Part shown: positions 36,130-46,559 of the stretch, one piece after another
Position numbering within the stretch: the stretch's first letter is position 1
How the letters are laid out: the number at the start of each line of letters is the position of its first letter
Origin: Cenococcum geophilum 1.58
Taxonomy: Eukaryota; Ascomycota; Dothideomycetes; Gloniales; Gloniaceae
Length of the DNA: 64,000 nt
Reading direction: 5' to 3'
NCBI GenBank assembly: GCA_001692895.1
Contig: KV748298.1
Location: 62,001 to 126,000 of the forward strand
Made by a program: the position numbers and the translations under genes
Notes under the pieces: model-generated
Seen by the model: the letters and a program-made list of their open reading frames with translations, nothing else
What the model was told of the DNA's origin: nothing
Database searches by the model: none

Positions 36130-39100
36130 AGCCTGCCCTTAGGCTTTGTATGTCCGTATTATGTCCATAGGGTATTCTTATCTTTGTGCTCGATAGGTAG
36201 CTTATCATTTTCGCTATACTAGCACTTTATCCACTCGTTTAGATACTTTGGGGGTCTTGGTTCGTTAGGGTATTGGTTATAAAACTCTTTAAGCTTTTAG
36301 GGGTAACCTATAAAGTTCCAGGCGGGGTACCAGGTTGGGTCTAGATCGTAACCTTTCTATTAAACACGGTATTTTAGCGTTCCTCGTACTAGTTTACAGG
36401 CTAGTATTTTATTAACTTCCTATTCGTCGTCGCCATTAACTTAAATCGGCAGTGGAGGCTCATTCTTTTGTCTAGGTAGTGGGTTATTTGCAGCTTTCCG
36501 TAGCTTATCTAGTAAGAAAATAGGGTAGACTTTAATTAAGTCTAGGAGTTTAACCTTGTATAAGTTGCCTTCTTTATTAAGGATCTTATACAGTCTTGCT
36601 ATCTTATAGTCTAGCTTATAGCTAGGCCGTTTTATCTTCTAGTTCTTTATTATAACCTAGACCTTACCGCCTACGGTAAAGTCGGGCTCACGCCTGTGCT
36701 TATTTGCCTACTATTCCATCGATTTTTAGGCTTTCTCTAGGTTCTTGCGGGTTACTATCTATGCTTCTTCTAGGCGTCTAGCATACTGCTATACTTCCTT
36801 ATAAGATAGTTTTTTGCGTACGGTTTATGGTCCTTCTAGTCTCTCCCAGTCAAAGCTTATATAGGGTAAGTATTCCATTTTTAGTTAAATAGGTGCGAAC
36901 CCCGTAGAGTTATAGGGTAGGGTTGCCTAGGCGTAGTCTATTATAGGTAGTAGTTCACCCTAGTTATCCTAAAAGTAGTTAATAAAGGGCCGGAGTCTCT
37001 AGTCTAAGTATTGATTTATAATCTCCGTTTAACTGTCTGTCTAGGGGTAGTATACCGTAAAGAGCTTTAGCCTAATACCTAGGATCCGGGTAAACTTGTT
37101 CTAGAAGGCTAATATAAATTATAGCCCGCGGTCGGATACGATAGTATTTAGTGGTCTATAGATTCGGTAGACATAATAGATATACAGTCGGGCCGCCTCT
37201 TTAGCATTAATATTCTTATAATAGGGGATTAAGAACGGGCGCTTGCTAAAGCGGTTAACTAGGATTATAACTATATTATATCCGTCGCGGTCCGTAGGTA
37301 GCTTGTGGAAGTCTATAGAAATATGCTACTAGGGGCGTTCTGGTATCAGGAGTGGCTTTAATAGCCCTAGGGTCTTATCTTGTGAAATTGTAGACCTATG
37401 GCAGTCATTGCAGTTCTATATATAGCGGTTAATATCCGTAACCATTTTAGGCTAGTAGTAGCGGTTGCTAATGATTTTGCGGGTCTTATTTTTTCTAGAG
37501 TAGGCCGTAGAGACCTAAGTATGTGCTTTAGCGATAAGCCAAGTCCGTAAATTCTGTTCCTTTACCACCACTAGCCGTTCCTGGTGCTTAAGTAGTCCGT
37601 TTTTAAGGGACTATGGGCTAGTAGCATCCTTTACCTTTTTGCGGTACTCCTGTAGAGAAGGGGCTATACAGTTTGCCTGCAGCAGTTTATTAATAAGGTT
37701 AAGTTCTGTGGAGTTAATAGAACATATCTTAGCGTCTAAAGGGTCTGTATTTAGTTCTGCCTATATCTAGGGGTCGAGGTGCTCTAGTCGTAGTAATGTC
37801 TAGGTCCGTAATAAGATCTTCGCAGCTATCTGGTTACCTAGGTCCTATTTACGCCTTATAAGAGCGTCCGCACGGTTTGTAGCGCCTGGTCTATATATAA
37901 TTAAGAAGTTAAACTAAGATAGGATATCCGCCTAGCGTACCTACCGGGCCGTAAGGGCTTTGGTTGTTATAAAGTATTTAAGGGCCTTATAATCTGAAAC
38001 TACTTTAATGGGCTTAGGGGTCCCTTCTAGCTATACACGCTAGTGCTAAAAGCTAGAGATAATGGCTAGTATTTCCTTGTTATAAATGTGGTAGTTTAGC
38101 TCGGCATCTATTATAGTCTTTAAATAGTATATAATAGGGTGCTATTCTCTGTCTGGTTGCTTCTGGGAAAAAATATTAGCTATTGCACTGTCTAAGGTAT
38201 TAGTTTCTAGCATTAAGGGCCGTTTTAGGTTAAAGTGGGTAAGTAGGGGAGCCGATACTAGCCGTTTTTTAAGCTTATTAAAGGCCTGTATATATATGGC
38301 GTTAAAGTAGAATGGCTGGTCTTTTCTAGTAAGGCGGTTAAGAGGCCGGGCGATCCTGCTGTAGTTCTTAATAAAGCGTTAGTAGAAGTTACAGAAACCT
38401 AAAAATAATTATACCCCCTTTATGGTCCATGGGGGTGCCCACTAGTTAATTGCGGCCGTTTTTTCTAGGTTAGCCTTAATTTTATTTATACTGATAATAA
38501 AACCTAGGTACTTTGTACGCTTAACACTAAACTCCAACTTCTTAATATTGGCCTAGAGACTAGCCTCGCGGAGCCGTTATAGGACTTTATAGACGTGCTC
38601 CTTATATTTTAGTTCGTTCTTAGAGTAAATTATAATATTATCTAGGTAGGCCGTATAGAAGTTGTTAAGGTAGTTAAAGAGTACATCGTTTATATACCGC
38701 TGGTACGTAGCTAGTCCGTTAGTAAGCCTAAAAGGAAGTACTTTATATTTATACGTTCTGTAATAGGTCCAAAATATAGTAAGCTTCTTAGACCTGGGGT
38801 TTATTCTAATTCGGTAGAAGGCCTAGCGGATATTAAGCTTTGTAAAGATCTTAGCTCTACTTATTTAGGCTAGAGTTTCATTAAGTAGGGGCAGCGGGTA
38901 GCGGTCCTTACGAGCTATATTATTTAGCTTATAGTAGTCAATATAGAAACGAAGTCCTCTATTTAGCTTTTTAATAAAGAGAATAGGCGAGTTAAAAGGG
39001 GCTTAGCTAGGCTCGATAAAGCCCTTATTTAGGTTATTAATAAGGTACTACTTTATAGCCTATAATTTGGCAATAGACTGTAGGTAGAGGGGGCTAAAGC

Positions 39101-40150
39101 TAAGGGTGTTTTCCTTGCCTTGCTTAATCTCGATCTTATAGTTATACGGTTAGTACGGCGGAAGCGTATTGGACGCTGCCTTAGAGAACACGTCCCTAAA
39201 TTTCTGGTGTTAATAGGGCAGTTTTTGTTCTACTAGCTCCTTATCTATAAGCTCGCTTTCCTATCCGCTAAGCTTGCTTTTCTTTTCCTTAATTATTTAA
39301 TTAATTTTGTACAAGCTAGTTGTAAAGGTAATAGTATTAGGCTGAACTAAGTTCTGGTAGAATCCTACGGCACTAATATAGCAGATATTAACTAGGGGAA
39401 GGTCCGTAGGTTTCTTTACGGACCTTTATTGGGCCGTATTTTACGGTATAGGGGTTGTAGTCTTTTTTAGCTCTCGTTCTATTTTCCGTAAGTTGTCCTT
39501 CTAGTCTATTAGTTTAGTATAGCGTCCGGTATTCCTGGCCTTCCTTTATAGCTTTATAGGGCCTAAGTTCTCTGTAGAAGACTTAGCTAGGTCACTACTA
39601 ATTTCTTAGATCTTTAGTGCGGGTGGCGTAATATAGGTAGTCTAGGGACGGCGTAGTATACAAATCCGTTGTGGATTAAGCTTTATATCTTTCTCAAAGG
39701 CTTAGTCCCTACGCATAGCATCGGCTTAGTAGATAGTATTAATCTAGGGCCGTATAAGGTTCTCTATTATAATACTAATTTCTTTTATAAAGGAAGGGGT
39801 TAAGGGTAGGGTTTCGGGCTAGATAAGCCGTCTATTTTAAACGTTAAGCTGTAGGCCTAAGTAGGCTAGCTATTTTCTTCTTAGGATTATGTTGTGGCTT
39901 CCTAGGTCCGTAATAAGAAAGGGGACATTATACTGCCTTCGTCCGTCTACGCGAAGGTAAATCCGCATAATAGTCGTAATAGGCGGCCCTATCCGTCCGT
40001 TGTACCCGCGAATAGGAATTGGTTTAGGCAGTTCTTTAAGGGGTACATTTAAAAAGTTAGCTAGCTTTATAGCACACTAGGTATCTATTAAGGTAAAGGC
40101 ATTTGCTCTAGAGTTAGCTAAAGCAGAGGTTAAAACTTAATATCTATTGC
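36130..40150 (-). pseudogene. pol: C pol: protease, RT, RNase H, integrase, chromodomain; few stops
   Basis: Read on the minus strand: retropepsin-like protease remains at about 39900-40140, RT at about 38500-39130 with catalytic box Y-L-D-N at 38637-38648, RNase H at about 37850-38250 (LMLETN core), integrase at about 36950-37560 with its NCNDC zinc segment, IDFHKLP for the first Asp, SDRGLQF for the second, and a retained Glu, and a chromodomain at about 36310-36450 (KGYDLDP core). The integrase triad appears intact; RT has lost its second catalytic Asp. Stops are nearly all at Gln or Trp. Pol is offset from gag by one backward frame step (or two forward). Confidence 0.92.
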
Positions 40151-40159
40151 GAAATAAAG

Positions 40160-41344
40160 TACAAGGGATAGTATAGCTTCTTCTACTAACTAGCTAACTT
40201 AGATTAATATGTAATATATTAATTTCTTTTAACCCTAGAGAGGAGTCTTTCTCTAGGGTTCCTCTTTTTCTAACTCCTCGCTGTTCTCCTAAATTAACAG
40301 AACCTCGTTTATTGTTACTTTTACTAGGCAGTCCTTTATAAAGTAGTTTTTTTAACCGTATATAAAGCAAGCTCCTTAGTTGCTAAGGGCCTATTTATAG
40401 GGGTCGCTATATATAGGGCGAGTGTATACTAAACCCACAGCAGGGCTAGCTGCGCGGCTAATTGCTAGATTAACGGTAGGCTATATAGTTAGTGCCGCGG
40501 GAGTTGTAGATCTTACTAGGGCACTACAGGCTGTTCTTATTATGCTTGTGGTTTGGTTTAAAGAGTTTTTAGTCTTATACCGCTTGGCTCGTGCCTTAAT
40601 TCGGCGGAGGCCTTAATTAATAGCTAGGCAGTGGTCCGTAAGTACCTTTAGCGTCTATATAATAGTAAAAACTAGTAGTACGGCGCGCTATAGGTCTAGG
40701 GTAAGCTTGTTAAAGAGGTCTGGCATTAGGTCTTTATAGGGGATTTAGGCTTAACTAGCTAGGTATAGAAAGCAGGTTTAAAAGGCCGAAAAGGTCTCCG
40801 TTATTTTTATATTTAGGGTTTTATAATTAAGACGGGCGTTTTATATCTTAAAGGGGTCCTTATAAATAGAAGACAGGTAGTTAATTATCTCTTCTCTAGA
40901 AAGGAAGGGGTCTGCCGAGTCCTAAGCGTATCGCGGACATAGATGCGTCTGTGTGTCCCCGCCGGTACAGCTAAAGACATAGGCCATTTTTGCTTAAATA
41001 GTAGGGAAGTAATCCGCATTAACTTTAAGCTTGTCTTATAGTTAAAGCTTCCAGTTATTAAATATAGAGTTGGTTCCGTCTATAAGCAACAGAGGGTCCG
41101 CAACCTTCGCGGACCGCGACGATACTGTGCGTTAGGCTAGGGCCTTAAGGACCGTAGCAAGTCTGTCTAATGAGTTATCGGTCGATATAGGGGTATCTCT
41201 GGCTTTAAGCAGCTCTCGCAGCCGTTTGATTTCGGCATTAGCTGCCACAAGTTCCGCCTAGGGGGTTAAGACAGTAATTGTTTTATTATTAGAGGTATTT
41301 AAGGGTCCTATAGCTACTTTGCCGGCTACTGTGTTTCTTAGCAT
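40160..41344 (-). pseudogene. gag: C gag with intact ATG
   Basis: ATG (first base 41344) opens MLRNTVAGKVAIGPL. A helical N-terminal region with Lys/Arg/Glu follows, then a capsid-like domain with an SIFNNWKL word near 41060. A CCHC knuckle lies at about 40329-40375, in frame with the ATG, where one Cys and the His are Tyr. An acidic, Glu/Pro/Lys-rich tail lies at about 40230-40290. This is the best gag for defining the A/C family. Confidence 0.85.
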
Positions 41345-41576
41345 GGTAGTAGAGGTATTAGGTAATTTCCGGTGTTTGTTTATTTTTTAGGGGTCCTGGT
41401 CCATGCGTATCCTATTCTTAGGTTTTGCGTTTTATTCGTATTCTTTTGGTTTTATTCTGTTCCTGTGGTTCTAGTAATATCCTTAGGGTCCTATTCTATG
41501 TTCCTATCCTATTTGTAGTCTATAAATATATTTAAGTTCCTTCTTAGGAAGAAAGAGTAGTATAAGCTTTGGATAA

Positions 41577-41779
41577 TGTTAGCGACCCAGTTAATTAAGG
41601 CACAAGTATAGCAAGGAAGACGTATGCAAGCCTATACGATTGGATTGTCTATAAACGAGGATCTAAAGCTAGAGAAAAGAAAGGGGAAGAACGGAAGCAC
41701 CGCTCGAAGTTATGTACAATCCTCTGGTCACGTGATGGCAATTTACGGCAATCTGCCGTATTCTGCCAGCGCCGTAACA
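41577..41779 (-). repeat. 5' LTR of C (203 bp)
   Basis: Plus-strand ends are tgttagcgac and gccgtaaca. It contains a CACGTG box (about 41728) and paired TTACGG/CCGTAA words near its end. It is the less RIP-mutated of the two LTRs. Confidence 0.93.
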
Positions 41780-42194
41780 CCAGATCTTAAGGAGGGAGAT
41801 AAAGTATAGCTATTATACAAAAATTTTATAAGTTAACGACTAAGTAAAAAATTAAACTACGTTAGACTAGGACCTTTTAAAATTATATAAAGGATTTTAC
41901 TAGTTATATTTAAGTTAAATCTACTAGCTAAAATAAAGATCCACCCTATATAGTATATTATAATACCAAAGCTAGCATATAGAGATATAGAGCTATTAGT
42001 TTATAAAGTAGACATGTATAAAGAATAAGAAAAAGATAAATAGTAAGTTTTAAAGATTATTAGTTATAAAAACATTAATAATAAAATATAGTATAAAGTT
42101 AAATGGATAGGCTATAATAAGACTACCTAGCAACTACTATAGAACTTAAAAAACGCTATAAAAAAGGTATAGGAGTATTAAGAGAAATAGATTA

Positions 42195-42713
42195 CATCGG
42201 CAAAATATTGTCCCCTATCAGTGGCCTCAATGGTCGGTAGTTAACGCAGTTAGCGCGCAGTTGAAGGCATTTGGCAACTTGACCGACTAGCGTATATAGT
42301 GTTTTTTTGACATATAATTGGCGCGCAATCTGCGCGCAATCTACGCAATTGGCCATTTCGTTATTTTACCTCTTACTTATAAAATATTAAAGTCTTTTAA
42401 GTTGTATCTATTATAGTATTATATAATAATATACGTATAATAAGATTCCCCTTAGGTAAACTTTTTTACAGCGTTGCTAGGGGGCTTATTAGAGCCTAAG
42501 CGAAAATAAGCGAAATTTAGAAAATAAAAAAATCTGTTAAGTTGCACGCAGGTTAACTATCAAATGCGCCAATTGCGCAGGTTGCGCAGGCTGCGCGTCA
42601 AAAACGTCAAATGCGTCAACTACAGCCATTTGGCGCCCAATTGACCTATTTAGCAGTATTTAATTTCACTTAACGGGTAGTTTGAATCTCAGCCTGCGGA
42701 TATTTTCCTAATG
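42195..42713. mobile_element. 519-bp MITE with TA target duplication and terminal inverted repeats
   Basis: D1 has no such sequence at the equivalent point (34628-34632), so this is an insertion in D2. It is flanked by TA on both sides (42193-42194, 42714-42715). The ends are inverted: CATCGGCAAAATAT on the left and CATTAGGAAAATAT read inward from the right. A TA duplication with such ends is characteristic of Tc1/mariner-pogo DNA transposons. There is no coding capacity, so a transposase would have to come from elsewhere. The interior is rich in GCGCGCAAT, TTGCGCAGG and TTTGGC words and keeps CpG and CpA, unlike the flanks. Confidence 0.82.
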
Positions 42714-42719
42714 TAGGTA

Positions 42720-43157
42720 ATATTAAGAAGGAGCTAAAATTAAAAACATTAGTTAAAGGTAATAGAGGAGCCGTAGGACTAGAGGGATCTACCACTAGCA
42801 TACTAGCTATTTCCGCCTCTTCTTAATTAGAATCCTTTTTAGCCTTAAGTTTAGCTAAACCTTACTTAGTAAGCTTCAACTCCTTTAAATAGACCTTTTT
42901 ATAAACCTTCTTAAGACGGGTTAACTAAGCGTAAATAGCTAGTTAAGTATTAAGAATTTATAACTCTTTATTATTAAGACGTTAGAACTTAACCTAGATA
43001 TAATCTTACTTATTGCGTAATAACTAAAGTTTAATACGGATAGTAGAAAGTTAGTCTTTTAACTTCTTAGCAACGGATTAAATCTAAGACCCTAAAATAA
43101 ATTAAATAAGGTACTGGATGATTATAAAAATAAAACGCGTATACTTAGCATTAAAGG
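42720..43157 (-). pseudogene. D2 copy of the antisense reading frame
   Basis: Minus-strand frame homologous to that of D1. After a NAKYTR word near 43140 and a hydrophobic stretch come a coiled-coil-like region (KKLKD, RIKL, LLRNK, NNKEL), then VYKKVYLKELKL near 42890 and KLKAKKDSN near 42840, ending in a Pro/Leu-rich tail. Every internal stop is at a place where CAA or CAG is plausible. It is broken at 43157 by the D3 LTR. Confidence 0.5.
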
Positions 43158-43572
43158 TGTTACGGACGCTTTAAGTACAATGTTATAACTACTTGGAGAG
43201 GAGTTAGAAGAAGCTAGTTGGTTAATATAGGTATAGTCTAGTATGGAGCCAGTGGAACTATATAATAAGGAATAGTAAGTAAGTTATATAATGTTATACA
43301 AAGGGTATAAAGTATATAAAAGGAACGTACGTATAATACGTATAACACGTATATTACGTATAAGAAGGATTTCTTAGGAGTACGGTTGTGTATTTAAAGG
43401 ACTACAGTCCCTACCTAGACAGTTCCTTCCTTGTAGTAATTCTCGGAATATAATTAAAGTTAATCTATTAGGCAACCACTTCACCAGTTATTATTGTTAT
43501 TTAACTATTCTAAACCTATATACCTAGCCTATTAACGAGTTAACTATAGTATTTCTATAAGGCTTTGTTATA
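43158..43572 (+). repeat. 5' LTR of D3
   Basis: 415 bp, TGTTACGGACG...GTTATA. It holds a 9-bp tandem repeat TACGTATAA, four units, at 43328-43363. The leader caattactac follows directly, as in D4. Confidence 0.92.
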
Positions 43573-43589
43573 CAATTACTACCACGGTT

Positions 43590-45956
43590 ACGGTTAAAGA
43601 AGTTAAGATAATATACTACCAAAAGTAGCTATAACGCTATTAACGGCAGCAACGACCTTAGGGTTAGGTAATAACACTAGTATAGTAGATACTAACTTAT
43701 AACTAGTTATAGTCGGACAGTTATAGGCGATAGTTAATTAGTTAATAAATAATAATATAGTATTTAAAAATAGGGTTAACGGAATAGGAGTAGCTAAGAT
43801 AAAGCTACCTTTAATTAAACAATTCTTAGGAGAGAGATCGAAGCTTAAAGGATTCCTTACATAAATGCACTTTAAAGTTACATAAGAAGGCGTAAAGTTA
43901 GCGACACCTATAGATTAAGTAGCGTACGTAGGATTATTCTTAATAGGAAGGGCGCTTAAATGGTTTAAATCTTACCTTATAGAAATATAGGAAAACGGTA
44001 TAACAACTACTAATTAGGAAGTACGGTATATATTTTTAAATTAGATTAGATTTATAGAACGATTAATATAGATATTTAGGGACTTAGAAGCGATAACTAT
44101 AGTAAAAAAAAGCTTTAGGACCTAACGTAGTGAACTTTAGCAATTAAGTATATAATGTAGTTTTAGACATTAGCTACGTAGGTTAAATAAAATAATAAGG
44201 CGCTTATAGTATAGTACAAATAAGGACTTAAGGTAAAAGTCTAAGACGTAATTATTCTAATAGAAGATGCGGATACCCTAAGGGAACTAATAGATTAAGT
44301 AATAAAGATTAATAATAGGATCTACTAAAGGGAACAGGCTAAGAGAGGCTAGGATAGAGTTCTATAGTTATATAAGATATAAGGTACGTAACGACTAAAG
44401 TAAACCTAAAAACTATAGTATAGCGTAAAGCTAATAGACCTAAGCGGTACTAAAGAAACCTATAAGACAGGGATAAAGCGACTATAAAAGCCTAGAGGGT
44501 AAGGACTTAGTAATTAAAGGTTAGGGAAATATAGGCCGAACTAGGGATTTTAATAGTAGAAGACGCTTAGGCGTAACCTATAATAAGAAAAATGGTTTAA
44601 AGATGGAGCTTATATAAATTACGGAAAATAGAGTTATTTCGCTAAAGATTATAGAAGTGGTTAGTATAACTATGCAGTAAAGGGAACTAGACTAGCAGAA
44701 GATATATATATATAGAGGAACAATAGTATACTACACGGAACGAAAGAATGTTTAATTAAAAGTTTCGCGTTTTGTTATAATAATGTATACCAAATTTATA
44801 AAGACGCTAAGTACGGCGTAAGCTATTAGCTATAGGAGCCAAAACCTTTAAAATATAAGGGAACTAATAAACTATTACGCAGATTGGATATTAAGGACAA
44901 TGAATTTAATATAGGCGAAACATTTAGCAATAAAGAGGTAATAAAGGCAGCTTACTAGGAGCACGTAGACCTTAAGGACGTGATTATAAAAGTAGAGACT
45001 AAGACCGCTATAGAGTAAGGTTTAATAATGGGAATTATAACACTTTTAGAAATAGCATCTATCGCTTTATAAAACAGTAGGAAGAGTATTTTAAAGAGAT
45101 TAAGTAAGCAGACTACTACTAGTGCTAATTCACCACTTAATAAAGGTAAAAGGCCAAAGGCTTAAGATTCTTAAGACGAGATAAGAACACCTAAGCCTAG
45201 TTAGACTAAGGTAGGAGCAAAGCTTAAGACAGAAGCAAGCTTAGAATTAAGAATTCTGTAGGATTAAAACTTTAATATATAAATAAGGACCATTAATAAG
45301 GGAATTAAAAAGTAAGAAAACTTTAAGGATCCACTTATAAGACGTGAAAAGAAAGAAACTATGGAGGAATTTAGAGTAAGAATTATTATATAGTAAGAGC
45401 AGAAACTAGATAAGAGATCTAGCACGCTAGGATATATAAGGAATAGAGGACCTATATAAAGAATTACTAATAGACCTAAGGTAGGCATACTAAGAGCTAA
45501 GTAGCTTACTAAACTAGAATAAGAAGAGAATCTAGGGATTCTAACTAGGTTCGAAGAATAATATATAAAGGGCTGTTACAATATAGTAATAAAGAGATAC
45601 TTCCTTATAGATAAGCCGTATATACTTAAAGGACTATACTAAAAGTGGTATTAATAACGACATAATAACGAGTAGGAAGATTTTTATATATAGCTAAACA
45701 AATAAGTTGTTTAAGACCACCCAATTACAGAAAAGGCTATAACTTATATTAAAGGAGCCTTAATAATATTATTAAAAGATCTAGAGGAGCAATTAGAGGA
45801 CTAGAGGAGTAAAAGGCAAATCTTAATACTAGCGAACGAAGTCGTAACGCTTAGATTAATATAGGAGAGGTTTAAACTTAAGAATAAAAACGAGCTAAGA
45901 GTTAACCTAAGACACTAAGCGTATTATATATTGATATAGATTATATATATAAATAA
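43590..45956 (+). pseudogene. gag: D3 gag and linker, degraded, truncated by G
   Basis: Matches D4 gag. The frame begins shortly after the LTR with a Thr/Leu-rich segment, then helical capsid-type sequence (LGERLKLKGFLT word in D4). At about 44610-44655 lies the CCHC knuckle, with all Cys and the His read as Tyr. The linker with AAGATTCTTAAGAC repeats is at about 45165-45195. The end at 45956 is the G insertion point. Confidence 0.75.
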
Positions 45957-46149
45957 TGTCACGGAACGTGGGCAATAGCTATAAAGCGTATGTATTCGGG
46001 GAGTCTATAAGACGTTACGCGATCGATCGTAAGGGTCAAGGGCGTAAGGAGGTGATATACCCTCGTGTAGCTAATATAAGCTATACGCGAGGTGTACGCA
46101 AAAGCACGGGGTTCTCTTATAGAGGCCCCTGCGGTCGGGTTCCGTAATA
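45957..46149 (-). repeat. 3' LTR of G
   Basis: 193 bp. The plus strand starts TGTCACGGAAC, and the partner LTR ends in its exact inverse, GTTCCGTGACA. It is CpG-rich compared with its surroundings, with an inverted repeat around the CCTCGYGTAGCT / AGCTATACGCGAGG words (about 46063-46091). Confidence 0.93.
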
Positions 46150-46166
46150 CTACCCCCCCTCCTATT
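46150..46166 (-). other. Polypurine tract of G
   Basis: Plus-strand CTACCCCCCCTCCT, a G/A run on the element strand, next to the 3' LTR. Confidence 0.85.
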
Positions 46167-46169
46167 AAG

Positions 46170-46558
46170 GCGGAGCTCTGGCAATGCTGTAGTTACTATA
46201 TATATATAGGGGGAAATGCTTAGGGTATCTAGAAGAAGAAATATCGTTATAGGTATAATGGGTTCGTATAGGTGCTTCTAACTTAAAGCTTATAGGTTGC
46301 TACTATATAAAGGTCTAGGCTATAAAGGGGAAGGAGGCTGTTAGGGACTTAGTAAGGTGCGAGAGTATTACTAAGGCGCTAGTAGCAAGTAAGCTAATAG
46401 CGATTTTCTATCCCAGGGATGGAAAATCCTAATTAGCTAGCTTCTCCTTAGCGTTTAGAATCTAACTAATTAGACAACTTTAACTGGCGGTTAAAGTTTC
46501 TTAATATCTTATTAGAGTAGTTACGTGACGGTAATATATAACGATTTAGCTGTAACGG
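46170..46558 (-). other. 3' untranslated part of G
   Basis: Between the chromodomain and the polypurine tract. The stretch from about 46380 to 46515 (GCTAATAGCGATTTTCTATCCC...ending before TCTTAATATC) also occurs, diverged, near 25060-25100 in B2, 1495-1560 in B1 and 59555-59730 in I. It is therefore a shared 3' block of several chromodomain families. No frame is recognised. Confidence 0.5.
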
Positions 46559-46559
46559 C

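Larger units (their letters stand above)
35885..41779 (-). mobile_element. Element C: complete Ty3/gypsy chromodomain retrotransposon, best preserved gypsy pol
   Basis: LTRs at 35885-36108 (3') and 41577-41779 (5') carry an exact CCAGA duplication (35880-35884, 41780-41784); 5895 bp. It is the same family as A but far less mutated: long parts of pol read through with only scattered stops at Gln and Trp codons, and the gag start codon is intact. It sits in the integrase tail of D2, whose sequence rejoins exactly. It therefore arrived later, or was mutated in fewer RIP cycles, than A and D. Confidence 0.95.
35766..43157 (+). mobile_element. Element D2: internal fragment of a D copy, cut by C and a MITE
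   Basis: Pieces 35766-35884, 41780-42194 and 42714-43157 align to D1 at about 34095-35040. They cover the integrase tail, chromodomain and antisense frame. D1 adjoins its left side and D3 its right side, so both the 5' part and the 3' LTR are outside the window or lost. The CCAGA duplication of C falls inside it. Confidence 0.8.

Noticed and set aside
40422..40616. 64-codon open frame on the plus strand
   Set aside because: Complement of C gag; no independent coding evidence.
41624..41809. 61-codon open frame at 41624
   Set aside because: It runs across the 5' LTR of C into D2; an LTR shadow.
43158..43572. LTR shared by D2 and D3 in a tandem, recombination-derived arrangement
   Set aside because: The LTR breaks the D2 antisense frame at a point where D1 continues for about 300 more bases before its own LTR, so it is a 5' LTR inserted in D2.
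45956..46147. 63-codon open frame inside an LTR, with an AGGAGGTGAT word resembling a bacterial ribosome site
   Set aside because: It is the G LTR; the word is chance and the genome is eukaryotic.
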